Assembly (NCBI GenBank): GCA_944472135.2
Contig: OX235262.1
Span: 59,430,440-59,494,439 of the forward strand
Origin: Trichobilharzia regenti
Taxonomy: Eukaryota > Platyhelminthes > Trematoda > Strigeidida > Schistosomatidae
DNA length: 64,000 nt
Direction of reading: 5' to 3'
The notes beneath the pieces were generated by a model that was not told where the DNA came from, ran no database searches, and saw nothing but the letters and a program-made list of their open reading frames with translations. This document shows, one piece after another, positions 57,401-62,219 of the stretch; the first letter of the stretch is position 1, and every line of letters starts with the position of its first letter. The translations under genes and the position numbers were made by a program.

Positions 57401-60400
57401 TCCAAATTCCACTAGCATTTTGTACTGTGTTAATCTAACTGACTCTTGAAAACATTTATTTCCCGATACGAATTTAAAACAAGCAATAAAGTTTAATAAA
57501 GCAGGATTTAATGAATTCATCAAATTTCGGCAGAACTCGTCAGCTGAATACTCCACATACAAGGATATATATACTTTTGAAATTACATAGGGAGATTTAA
57601 GACTGATAAGTAAACAAACTACATTGAATCAGTCATGCAGAAAGACAGGTGAGAATGTTTTCCAAGTCATGTTCAAACAGATAAGGGGAAAGAGAGAGTA
57701 TGAGAGATCAAAATTAAGATAAATTGCATTACGCTTCGATTACATCACTTAGATAAACAATTAGACATTAGAGAATATAACAAGAATCGCAAACAGTAAT
57801 ATTAATACCAATGGTTATAATGGTAATAATGATGATAATAATAATAAGAGGTAGAATAATAAGTAAAACGTATTACCATGGTAGATTTAGAGTGACGACC
57901 ATCTCCTTTTGTACACAGAGACCTGGTTTATAAACTCGAATTGCACAAGCCTCTGCAATTGGAAGCATCTTCTTGTTTCTTTGTCTGCTGACAATAGTGA
58001 ATGACTTGACAGCGTCGATATCGTGTCCGTAATTCACAAGATGTTTTGTTATTGAGGATTTTGGGACTTTGCACTCAGCAGCTGTTTTCAACCATTTTGG
58101 CAAATGCTGCGTCATGCGAGTAGACAATCGCCTTTCCGTACGACCTATATATTGCTTCCACAAACACACTCAAATTGATATACGCAGTTTGAAGTGTCCA
58201 GGATTGGCGACTGGTCTTTCCCAGATTGTTGAAGCACTCGCATGGTGGTGTTAAGGAAAACACGTTTTGCAGCATAATAAGTTCTCTTGACAGCTTTATC
58301 GAGTCTTCGTTTGACGACTTCCTGCGCGTCATCTCCTTTGAATGGCAAAATGATATAGACAGATTTCTTCGGAACTGTTTGGATTGTTTTGCAGAGGCTA
58401 ATTTCTTTAGAGTATTTATTAATGAACTTCTCAGGATATCCATTCCTAGATACAGTATCCTTCAAAGCTTTTATTTCATGCTCAATAGTACTTTCAGAAC
58501 AGATTTTTAGTGCTCTATTGAACAGTGTTCTGACTAAGTTCATTTTATACTGGATTGGAACAAAACTCTTGAAATGCATGTAGTGTTCTGTCCAAGAGGA
58601 CTTTCTAAATATAGATCTTTCGATTGTGCCATCATTCATTTTCGCTGAAAAAAACGGCTCTGACCTACTACACTGAATTATTCGTCTGACTTGATAATCA
58701 TTGTAGGGCGATAGATATATTCAATAAACCAAATTATTGTAGAATTACATACTTCCACATTGCCTAAGTTTTACGCATCACATAATATAGGTTTTAAATC
58801 AATACGTTTAAACTCAAAGATCCAAAAGTATACATCAATTCTGTTTGTGTTAATACTCCCATCCAGAAGAAAGAGTCAGTAAGCTTATTCTGTAATTAGG
58901 AAATCTGAATTAAAATCCTTTTTTTTCTGCATGAACTCAGAAAACCAGTGTATATTATAGTTTTATGAGAATTTAATTCGGTCACTATTGGCAAACTGTA
59001 ATATCCAGCTTAGAATAATCATATTAGATAAAACACACAGTGGTACAATATTATTTACTGTTGACGTATTGAAAACAGTTTATTTCTCGTAATCATATTA
59101 AGGCGCACACAAACACAATTTACAAACTTTGTTTATATAATTCAATTATTTCTCATCCTTTGATTCAAATCTATGGTATTTCCGTGTTGCGTTATTCCTG
59201 TTACATATATTAGGTATTGATTCGATGATCAACCTCTCTTCCCACCTGCTTATATTACTTCTTGGAACTCTAACTCGGTCCTGCTGCATTGTGTGACTGC
59301 GTGTTAGCACATTGATTGCAACTGCTGAGCTTTCTTTTAACCTAATCATGTTTTTTAAGGTCAGTCATTCTACAAAGGGCTAAACTCTTACATTCCGATA
59401 ATCCGATTTGCCCAATCTTCTCGTTTGAGACACTTGGTAAACGTTACAGTCTTGATGATATTAGATGGTTGGATGCAATTGGCTGCAAGAAGCTTTGCTT
59501 GACCTAGGTTTCGTGCTAGTTGGCAATCACCTGTCAGCAAGGCGTATCTGAAACCTTGAAGGAACTCATGTCGCTTCTGAGATTCGAATCCACGTCACCA
59601 GTGTCACCTGCAGTCATAGACATTACCACTGAGCAGATACGACTTGCTGACTAGTGAGTTGTAACTAGCACGAAATCTAGGTCAAGCAAGACTTCCTCTC
59701 GATTGCCTCCAACCATCTAATATCATCATATCAATATGGACCGTTATGGCTACCTAGAATGGTTGGCCACATTGCAAACCTGACTGGTAGAATTCAGTCT
59801 GAACCAAAGAAAGGACTAGATACATCAAGGCAGTTATTAGTGTATAATCAAAAACGTTACAGTCATTGTAAGGTAATTTGTAGTTAACATTATTTTTTAT
59901 GAGTTGATCACGGATTGATATCAGTTAGACAGCTGTTTCATCCCAGTCTGCGAATCATCAGCAGTACGTACCCACTGCCAGAGTTCGAATCCAGGACCTT
60001 CTGGTTACAAGGTAATCTCATGTACCATTCAGTCACTGGGACCCAATCCATTGGTCACCCCATAAATTCTAACTTCACGATTTAGGGTGACTACGAACCC
60101 ATGTTATCAGTGGGACATTCATCCTCACACTTAAACGGATGGATGTCACTGGTCACGACTTCTCACTAGAACTCCAGGAAACTCCATACTGTACTAAGTC
60201 ACTAGTCAGCATCAGATTAATTTGTCTAATTGTGTCAAAAAGTGTTACTTAGCCTATACAGCTATGCAAGTCATGCAAGTAGCTTTATATGACTATGAGC
60301 AATAAACTGTGCACGAAAGGTAATCAATAAATAATACTGTATCACTGGGTGTTCTATCAAATAAAACTATTTCTTGATGGAAAACTGTGATATCTCAAAT

Positions 60401-62168
60401 TTCTTTATTTTTGATATTAACTAATGTTGTAGATACAACAATGAAAATATGTCAATAACTGATAGTTACTACTAACTGAAAGTATGAGTAATATTGTTAT
60501 GCAGACTAATTTCTTCCAGCTATATTTTTCTATAGGTTTAAATTATTTACGTCCGTTGATAATGAGAATTTAAAAAAATAACGCCTTACTTAACATGCTT
60601 AACAGTTTCCATTTATCATTTTTACATTATTCTTTCTTGCTTCCTGAACAGGACATAAGGTTTCAAGTATTGAAATTTGAACTAACTTTTATTGGAGAAG
60701 GCATTTTTTTTTATAAAGGATGAGGTTGCTAACCTCACAACCCAATCTTCTTCTTTTCCAGGCGGAATAATGTTTATCTGAGGTTCAGGTGTGTATAGGT
60801 CGGAGGTTGAACTTCGGGAAATGTGCGTGATTTATGATTATTCTAATAATGAACCGCTGGTGTGCTCTATACGATAAGTTGGAGATATTTAAGGCTATGT
60901 GAGTGAATCGTACAGTTATTTAAAACAACCTGAGAATGTTTAGAATATTAAGAGCATGATATTCAATCAGATTTGATGTTCAAATTGTTCCTAAATATTT
61001 GTAAAATCTGTGTACTGAAAGTTTATAAATCACAGAATGATAATCTGCTTGCCATGCTATGTTAGGATCCAACAGTTTGGTATCATTTTATATTGTGAAA
61101 TGGTACTTCCGTGAAGTTCCTAACTAAGACAAAAACAAATTTTTCAATTCTCCTTAATTTCCAGTGGTTTTCTAGAGATTTTATCACTCTCTGGTATCAG
61201 TTACCAACGTCACTTGTCAATCTTCAACGAAATCCCTACAGATGAATACTTGAAAATTATTCTTTTTTTATTGTTTTTACAATTTTGTTCCTTTGCGTTC
61301 CTTACGGAACATAGGGCTTCAAACTTCAGCTTCACTAGCAATGGTGTGTTTTTCACAGGGTGAGGCTGCCAGCCTCACGCGAAACCTTTCTGCTATACTG
61401 GGCTTACACTTGGCTTAGTGAGATCTAGGAATGGGATGGCTGGGAATCAAATCCTTGAAGGATCGCCTAGCTGGAGAGCATTCTACCGCCAAACCACCGG
61501 TTTAGAACTAATCTAGGGCCCATTAATGACTTTCTAGAAAATGAAATTGCCTGAAGTTCTAATGGGGAATCATATTCAGGAAAATAAACAAAGTCACGAT
61601 GTGAGAACAAGTACCGACTGATGACACTTGCTAGCGGTTGCATTGTATAGTGTGAACTGATGCGCCACTGGATTCCGTCATAATGGCTGAGTGGTAAACA
61701 AGCTCACCCAGTAACCTGAAGTTCATTGGTTCCATTACTGGAGCTAGGGCCATGGATGTGTGCTACTGAGGAGTCCCGAACAAAAAACGAAACAACTGTC
61801 CAGTACTCCTTGGCTCACAGTGGTTCTGCAATTGATGTCAATCCATCATCAAACTTGAAATTATAAAATGTTTCGGCTGACATTATTGAACATTTAAGAA
61901 AAAGTCTTATTAAACTTACTTCTTTACAATTCACCACTAAACTCATATTGCCAACAATCAGATTAGTTAAAATAATTTCATAATACCATGGTTTACGGAT
62001 TGGAGTAAAATAGGTGTTGGATGCCTTGAAATTGTTCATCTTTAATCCTGATGATAACGAAGTAGAAGACGAAGAAGAAGAATCAGATGGGAGTAGAAGA
62101 CTGAGATTCATTTGACCAATCAACAGTTTACCTGACATTTGTCTTGAATTCAGCGCTTGGTTCTTATT
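31521..62168 (-). CDS. BACE: BACE/memapsin-like membrane aspartyl protease, C-terminal four exons
   Basis: Minus-strand exons about 62168-61920, 55231-54941, 38602-38453 and 31823-31521 join in phase 0 with GT/AG borders. The product follows the C-terminal lobe of beta-secretases (pepsin family A1): [13 protein letters not shown] (human BACE1 has TPIRREWYYEVII), NCKE, the second catalytic motif [52 protein letters not shown] and IGFSNSPC. The last exon ends in a hydrophobic segment ([15 protein letters not shown]), a single transmembrane anchor with almost no cytoplasmic tail, unlike human BACE1. The role is presumably ectodomain cleavage in the secretory pathway; the substrate is unknown. 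The N-terminal lobe with the first DTGS motif is not in the window. Introns are 6.7, 16.3 and 6.6 kb, full of retroelements. Confidence 0.9.
32000..32104. other. Short unassigned spacer
   Basis: Between the BACE terminal-exon intron start and SINE-B; nothing recognised. Confidence 0.3.
32105..32530 (-). repeat. SINE-B, full-length copy
   Basis: Minus strand: upstream leader to about 32530, tRNA-like head (CCCAGTGGCTTAATAGTCCA, B-box GGATTCGACCCCC), hammerhead at 32162-32207, then AACTGATGTCAGCTCATGAT. Best-preserved member in the window. Confidence 0.88.
32162..32207 (-). ncRNA. Hammerhead ribozyme motif in SINE-B, nearly canonical
   Basis: Read on the minus strand: stem I GTACTG pairs with CAGTAC; core CTGAAGA fits CUGANGA; stem II GTCC, loop CGAACTA, GGAC; GAA; stem III GCAGCTGT, essentially self-complementary; cleavage-site C (GTC). 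All 46 nt are accounted for. The one deviation is G for A at 15.1. The palindromic stem III without a loop is the plan of the Sm-alpha hammerhead. Activity untested. Confidence 0.8.
32735..32850 (-). repeat. SINE-B fragment
   Basis: AATCAGTTAGACAACCATCT, AGCTATTTCGTCCTAGTTTG. The complement keeps GTCC..GGAC stem II and GAAATAGCTGTC; the core reads CCGAAGU. Confidence 0.7.
32875..33080 (+). repeat. SINE-B copy
   Basis: Head GTCCCAGAGGTTGAATGGTC, GGCACTGGGTTGAAATTAC, decayed hammerhead at 32955-33010. Inverted relative to 32735-32850. Confidence 0.68.
33130..35020 (-). mobile_element. PLE-2 copy interrupted by SINE-A
   Basis: Minus strand: RT at 34960-34700 ([37 protein letters not shown]), YVDDTLTVL at 34470, [14 protein letters not shown] and [13 protein letters not shown] at 34330-34060, then a terminal repeat at 33560-33250 (ACGTTTCGAACAAAAT). 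Stops and gaps throughout. Confidence 0.8.
34509..34702 (+). repeat. SINE-A inserted in PLE-2 RT
   Basis: Head GTGCGTCGGTGGAACAGTGG, B-box AGATTCGATCCCC, tail CACCTGATATCTATGGTTGG to AATCAAAAATAAAAAAG. It sits just beyond the YVDD box of the PLE-2 on the other strand. Confidence 0.85.
35090..35440 (+). mobile_element. RTE-1 endonuclease-domain fragment
   Basis: Frame reads [20 protein letters not shown], then [30 protein letters not shown]: the GDMN box of an apurinic-like endonuclease and the IHKAT segment. One TAA near 35168. Only EN-domain piece in the window. Confidence 0.85.
35455..35580 (+). mobile_element. PLE-2 terminal fragment
   Basis: TTCGAAACGTCATCCAGTAA, ATAATACTGTCTCTCCACTG, then TGATATATCTAATAAACTAA. 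Confidence 0.65.
35607..35660 (+). repeat. SINE-A head fragment
   Basis: TGCGTCGGTGGCACAGTGGT to CATGGTCCGGGTT; stops in the B-box. 35661-36055 holds nothing recognised. Confidence 0.75.
36060..36622 (+). mobile_element. RTE-1 3' fragment with (AAT)n tail
   Basis: [40 protein letters not shown], then the 3' end GGAATGCAAGGGAATAATAA followed by (AAT)n. Confidence 0.82.
36623..37190. other. Unassigned intronic stretch
   Basis: No gene or recognised repeat. Confidence 0.35.
37192..37415 (-). repeat. Old SINE-C copy
   Basis: AGTTCCTAAAAGAACATAAG, GGAGTTGCTAGCCTCACCCC, AACCATTGTAGCCCTGAACC. Strongly diverged. 37416-37740 holds nothing recognised. Confidence 0.55.
37745..38270 (+). mobile_element. 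PLE-4: Penelope C-terminal fragment and 3' UTR
   Basis: Reads [59 protein letters not shown] then stop: the typical PLE ORF end. The 3' UTR carries CTGATGA at 38157-38163, CGAAA at 38176-38180 and an AACAG/CTGTT stem after it. Confidence 0.78.
38453..38602 (-). CDS. BACE: BACE-like exon
   Basis: 50 codons between TTTCTTTCAG and GTAAAT. Encodes [50 protein letters not shown], matching QQYLRPV, CYKFAIS, TVMGAVIMEGFYVVFDRA of BACE1 with the conserved Cys. Confidence 0.93.
38755..39697 (-). mobile_element. RTE-1 copy, palm to 3' end
   Basis: Minus strand: [20 protein letters not shown] (VVDD in the YADD position), [10 protein letters not shown], then [40 protein letters not shown] and [12 protein letters not shown]. 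Two frames, one shift. 3' end at 38755-38790. Confidence 0.85.
39740..39870 (-). repeat. SINE-B fragment
   Basis: CTATTTTGTCCTAGTTTATG and GATAACCTCACCAAGAATTG; decayed. Confidence 0.5.
39871..41460. other. Unassigned intronic stretch
   Basis: About 1.6 kb. 40140-40250 has R3-like words (GATCACTTTGAGAGGTTTGA); 40307-40327 is a (TA)n(CA)n microsatellite. The remainder, including a 62-codon frame at 40451, matches nothing I recognise. Confidence 0.35.
41461..42149. other. Unassigned intronic stretch
   Basis: (ATT)n near 41480. A purine-rich segment at 41940-42140 gives a 66-codon open frame with no family signature. Nothing else recognised. Confidence 0.35.
42150..42350 (-). repeat. SINE-C copy
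   Basis: GGGATGGGGTTGCTAGCCTC, GAGGTAAAGGAGTGCGTTGG, CCGCTGTGCCACCGACGAT. Confidence 0.8.
42351..43145 (+). pseudogene. PLE-3: Penelope C-terminal ORF split by a SINE-C
   Basis: Reads [70 protein letters not shown] (GIY-YIG core with YIA), then [56 protein letters not shown]. The last Val is cut by SINE-C and the frame resumes NVTN after it. Frame slips and stops elsewhere. 3' UTR to about 43320 has a strong hairpin (43285-43302). Confidence 0.85.
42874..43097 (-). repeat. SINE-C with 9-bp target duplication
   Basis: Flanked by CAAACACGT at 42865-42873 and 43098-43106. Contains CAGTGGAACATAGGGCTTCA, TAGTGGCTTGAAGTTCCTG and the head complement CTTAACCGCTGTGCCACC. Confidence 0.9.
43440..43745 (+). 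mobile_element. PLE-2 terminal (pLTR-like) repeat
   Basis: GGGTGAGATTGATAACTGAA, ACATCTGGAGGATTCTACTA, GTCATCCAGTAAATAATACT, TTTCACTGTGTGTAATATAT. Confidence 0.7.
43925..44130 (+). mobile_element. RTE-1 relic
   Basis: CCAGCAGGCTGTGGCATACT, TGGCTCAGTACTGAAAATCA, ACCAACTAAGAACCTATTAC follow the 29110-29270 order. Confidence 0.6.
44140..44260 (+). repeat. SINE-B fragment
   Basis: TGTGCTGAAGAGCCCCAAAC, TAGGACGAAGCTGATGTCC; most of the hammerhead kept, stem III mutated. Confidence 0.65.
44310..44580 (-). repeat. Sm-alpha-like SINE with hammerhead
   Basis: Minus strand: A-box-like GTGGCCTAAGTGGTTTATTC, B-box CTGGGTTCGAGTCC, then the hammerhead at 44332-44376 and GATTCCGCTGCCATTCATC. The head-then-hammerhead order is that of Sm-alpha. 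Confidence 0.75.
44332..44376 (-). ncRNA. Sm-alpha-type hammerhead relic
   Basis: Core ATGATGA (C3 to A), stem II GTCC-CAGATA-GGAC intact, GAA intact, stem III ATGCTCAT, C17, then CTGGAT. The 5' stem I strand has drifted (ACCCAA). Probably inactive. Confidence 0.7.
44695..44945 (-). repeat. SINE-C copy
   Basis: CTCAGTGGGACATAAGGTTT, GGTTTACTAGCCTCATATCC, GAGGTAAAGCGGTGCGCTGG. Ends with a piece of a plus-strand SINE-A-like head (GTGTCGGTGGCACAGCGGTC). 44946-45329 is AT-rich, nothing recognised. Confidence 0.72.
45330..45690 (-). repeat. SINE-B copy
   Basis: ATATCAGTTAGAGAACCATT, hammerhead region 45370-45425 with GAAA side as ATAAAACAGCTGTTC, B-box complement GGGGTTCAAATCC, extended tail to about 45660. 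45691-45940 has an (AAT)n run only. Confidence 0.78.
45941..46118. repeat. SINE-B inverted dimer (palindrome)
   Basis: Left arm GGATTTCATCATGAGCTGAC ... and right arm ... GTCAGCTCATGATGAAATCT are inverted SINE-B 3' ends meeting inside the hammerhead stem II region (46010-46040). The right arm keeps GGGCGAAACAGCTGTCCAGT. Confidence 0.82.
46171..46495. other. Unassigned intronic stretch
   Basis: AT-rich; nothing recognised. Confidence 0.35.
46500..46680 (+). repeat. SINE-B copy
   Basis: GTGTACTGGTGAAGAGTCCT, CCAGGACGAAATAGCTATCC; stem II GTCC/GGAC and GAA kept, core G for C and stem III altered. Confidence 0.72.
46810..47000 (-). repeat. Diverged SINE-C-like copy
   Basis: GTGGAGTTGCTAGCTTCACA, then an acceptor-side segment with complement-type B-box remnants. 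Low similarity. Confidence 0.4.
47110..47332 (-). mobile_element. PLE-2 terminal (pLTR-like) repeat
   Basis: GGATATATCAGATACAGTGA, GTTTTCCATATGTCCGGGAC, CGTCAGTTATCAATCTCTGA. Confidence 0.65.
47337..47525 (+). repeat. SINE-A, best copy
   Basis: 72-nt tRNA-like head 47338-47409: acceptor strands GCGTCGG and CCGACGC pair over 7 bp; A-box-like GGCACGGTGGTTAGG; B-box GAGGTTCGATCCCC. The middle folds as a long hairpin (GACCAT with its complement in other copies), not as a 5-bp/7-nt anticodon arm, so this is a pseudo-tRNA. Tail through GATATCTATGGTCGGCC to a terminal A-rich run. Confidence 0.88.
47620..48480. mobile_element. PLE-2 relics in both orientations
   Basis: 47720-47850 resembles the complement of the 53590-53640 region (GGGCTCCACAGGATACCTTA). 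48170-48310 plus strand reads [18 protein letters not shown], then [14 protein letters not shown], matching [17 protein letters not shown]. Strongly decayed. Confidence 0.55.
48481..49005. other. Unassigned intronic stretch
   Basis: Nothing recognised apart from a short PLE-1 3' UTR-like segment around 48860-48990. Confidence 0.35.
49010..49450. repeat. R3 dispersed repeat, longest copy
   Basis: ACATCAACTACTAGTATCTG, GACCGATTCGCCCAACTAGC, CTCTAATCTAGCTAGCTATC, CTGAATAATTTCGATTTCC; shared blocks with 1070-1450 and 14800-15000. Confidence 0.55.
49530..49890 (+). mobile_element. PLE-1 3' UTR relic split by SINE-C
   Basis: GTATATACAGAGTATTCAGC at 49515-49542 and ATGAAATCTAGCATATATTA, TGTATCGAGAAGTAAATGTT at 49820-49880 follow the PLE-1 3' UTR order around a SINE-C. 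Confidence 0.6.
49552..49783 (-). repeat. SINE-C copy
   Basis: CCAGTGGAATGTACGGCTTC, GGTTGCTAGCTTCATGCCC, ACCGCTGTGTCACCGACGCA. Confidence 0.82.
50060..50298 (-). repeat. SINE-B copy (left of head-to-head pair)
   Basis: ATATCAGTTAGAGAATCATT, hammerhead region 50110-50165 (stem I GTACTG/CAGTAC kept; core rearranged; insertion in stem II), B-box complement GGGGTTCGAACCG, TATACCATTCAGCCACTG. Confidence 0.8.
50299..51105 (+). repeat. SINE-B copy split by RTE-1
   Basis: Left part to about 50415 (GGGTTCGAACCCCACTGTGG, GTGCGTACTTGAGATGATTC, GACGAAACAGTTGTTCA); right part from about 51043 (GTTCAGTACTACCTGCTGG, TCTCTAACTGATATCAAGCC). Confidence 0.78.
50418..51042 (-). mobile_element. RTE-1 3' fragment inserted in SINE-B
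   Basis: (ATT)n-end at 50418, CCTAGGGAACATAGGGCTTC; minus-strand coding [20 protein letters not shown] and [20 protein letters not shown]. 5' end at TTCAGGTTCTTCCCACTG. TGTTCA occurs at both borders, a possible short duplication. Confidence 0.85.
51106..51940. other. Unassigned intronic stretch
   Basis: AT-rich, (CA)n at 51140; no ORF or repeat recognised. Confidence 0.35.
51945..52130 (+). repeat. Sm-alpha-like SINE, hammerhead lacking stem II
   Basis: B-box GCTCAAGGTTCGAGTCTT then AGCTGACGAG at 52089-52098 running directly into ACGCGCGT, C and TTGGAT. The CUGACGA core, palindromic stem III and 3' stem I strand are present; stem II and GAA are missing. Confidence 0.65.
52241..52284 (-). 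ncRNA. Sm-alpha-type hammerhead relic, left arm
   Basis: ATCCAG, core missing C3 (TGACGA), stem II disrupted (ATCA/GCAC), GAA intact, palindromic ATGCGCAT, C17, TTGGAT. Confidence 0.7.
52394..52438 (+). ncRNA. Sm-alpha-type hammerhead relic, right arm
   Basis: Stem I ATCCAG/CTGGAT perfect; core ATGACGA (C3 to A); stem II GTCC-CAAATA-GGAC perfect; AGA in place of GAA; stem III ATGCGCAT; C17. Very close to the published Sm-alpha ribozyme design but with two core lesions. Confidence 0.78.
52740..53990 (+). pseudogene. PLE-2 copy: RT C-terminal part to GIY-YIG end
   Basis: [19 protein letters not shown] and a [13 protein letters not shown] box at 52990, [47 protein letters not shown], then [16 protein letters not shown] after a shift, [20 protein letters not shown]. 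Several frameshifts. The 97-codon frame 53338-53628 is the longest open part. Confidence 0.82.
54038..54133. repeat. Perfect 42-bp inverted repeat (hairpin)
   Basis: 54038-54079 and 54092-54133 are exact reverse complements (ATTATAATAGAGGTTTTTTG inward) around a 12-nt loop. The insertion containing it is bracketed by AAGTTACTTATTAT at 54029-54042 and 54201-54214. Confidence 0.9.
54340..54660 (+). mobile_element. Two partial PLE-2 termini in tandem
   Basis: AAATGAAGGAAGAAAGTTGT ... TTGATATGATTATGAGCAAT at 54348-54400 repeats at 54490-54545, followed there by GAAACGTCATCAGTTAAC. A (TA)n run occupies 54467-54492. Confidence 0.7.
54941..55231 (-). CDS. BACE: BACE-like exon with second catalytic Asp
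   Basis: 97 codons between TTTTTTCCTAG and GTAAGC on the minus strand. Begins [20 protein letters not shown]; the Asp of DSGTT is the second active-site residue. Continues [33 protein letters not shown], matching FW-G, C and ILPQ of BACE1. Confidence 0.93.
55260..57335 (-). mobile_element. PLE-2 copy, RT to terminal repeat, decayed
   Basis: Minus strand: RT block near 57030-56700 (complement of GACTAACCATTTTT, VSLD-type), [20 protein letters not shown] at 56390-56330, GIY-YIG end near 56100-55900, NICN-type end at 55790 and terminal repeats at 55300-55520 (GCTCGAAGTGTGGTC, minus strand). A further terminal repeat at 57090-57330. Confidence 0.75.
57400..58662 (-). mobile_element. PLE-1, inverted second copy
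   Basis: Closely related to 25.7-26.9 kb over coding region and 3' UTR; 5' truncated at about 58640. 3' UTR has CTGACGA (complement of 57537-57543) and CGAAA (complement of 57525-57529). Confidence 0.9.
57873..58640 (-). pseudogene. PLE-1 linker and GIY-YIG ORF, one frameshift
   Basis: [62 protein letters not shown], then after a 1-nt deletion near 58150 [20 protein letters not shown] (intact YIG), [18 protein letters not shown]. The frameshift falls where the sister copy has one extra A. Confidence 0.9.
59030..59400 (-). mobile_element. PLE-2 C-terminus and terminal repeat
   Basis: Minus strand: [49 protein letters not shown], then AATATGATTACGAGAAATAA and ACGTCAACAGTAAATAATAT. Confidence 0.75.
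59453..59728. repeat. 276-bp element with ~67-bp inverted ends and pol III-like centre
   Basis: Left 59453-59521 (TGATGATATTAGATGGTTGG ... CGTGCTAGTT) and right 59663-59728 (AACTAGCACG ... CCAACCATCTAATATCATCA). The minus-strand centre has CTGCTCAGTGGTAATGTC (A-box-like) and GGATTCGAATCTC (B-box). Confidence 0.75.
59735..59865 (+). mobile_element. Short RTE-1-associated fragment
   Basis: TGGCCACATTGCAAACCTGA, CTGGTAGAATTCAGTCTGAA match 28755-28840. Confidence 0.5.
59890..60215 (-). repeat. SINE-B copy
   Basis: Hammerhead region 59928-59967 with CTGATGA core and GAAACAGCTGTC both intact but stem I 3' strand deleted and stem II mispaired. Head with B-box complement GAGTTCGAATCC; extended tail. 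Confidence 0.8.
60285..60385 (+). mobile_element. PLE-2 terminal fragment
   Basis: ATATGACTATGAGCAATAAA, TGCACGAAAGGTAATCAATA, AATACTGTATCACTGGGTG. 60386-60635 holds nothing recognised. Confidence 0.55.
60640..60870 (-). repeat. Old SINE-C copy
   Basis: ACAGGACATAAGGTTTCAAG, GATGAGGTTGCTAACCTCAC; diverged. 60871-61280 has nothing recognised. Confidence 0.5.
61285..61505 (-). repeat. SINE-C copy
   Basis: CTTACGGAACATAGGGCTTC, GGGTGAGGCTGCCAGCCTCA, CATTCTACCGCCAAACCACC. Confidence 0.68.
61590..61860 (+). repeat. SINE-B copy next to a BACE-like exon
   Basis: ATAATGGCTGAGTGGTAAAC, TGTGCTACTGAGGAGTCCCG, ACGAAACAACTGTCCAGTAC. Its end lies about 60 nt from the exon's donor. Confidence 0.75.
61920..62168 (-). 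CDS. BACE: BACE-like exon, start of C-terminal lobe
   Basis: The donor is certain: GAA then GTAAGT (complement of 61914-61919). The acceptor is less so: AAAG at 62169-62172 is one of several in-frame AGs. Encodes [15 protein letters not shown], a Ser-rich insertion ([12 protein letters not shown]), then [35 protein letters not shown]-x-x-WYYE is highly diagnostic for BACE. The Ser run is an insertion relative to vertebrate BACE. Confidence 0.86.
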
Positions 62169-62219
62169 CTTTAAGTTAATAAAGGAATACATGTTCAAAG
62201 AAGGAAATATCAAATTAAA

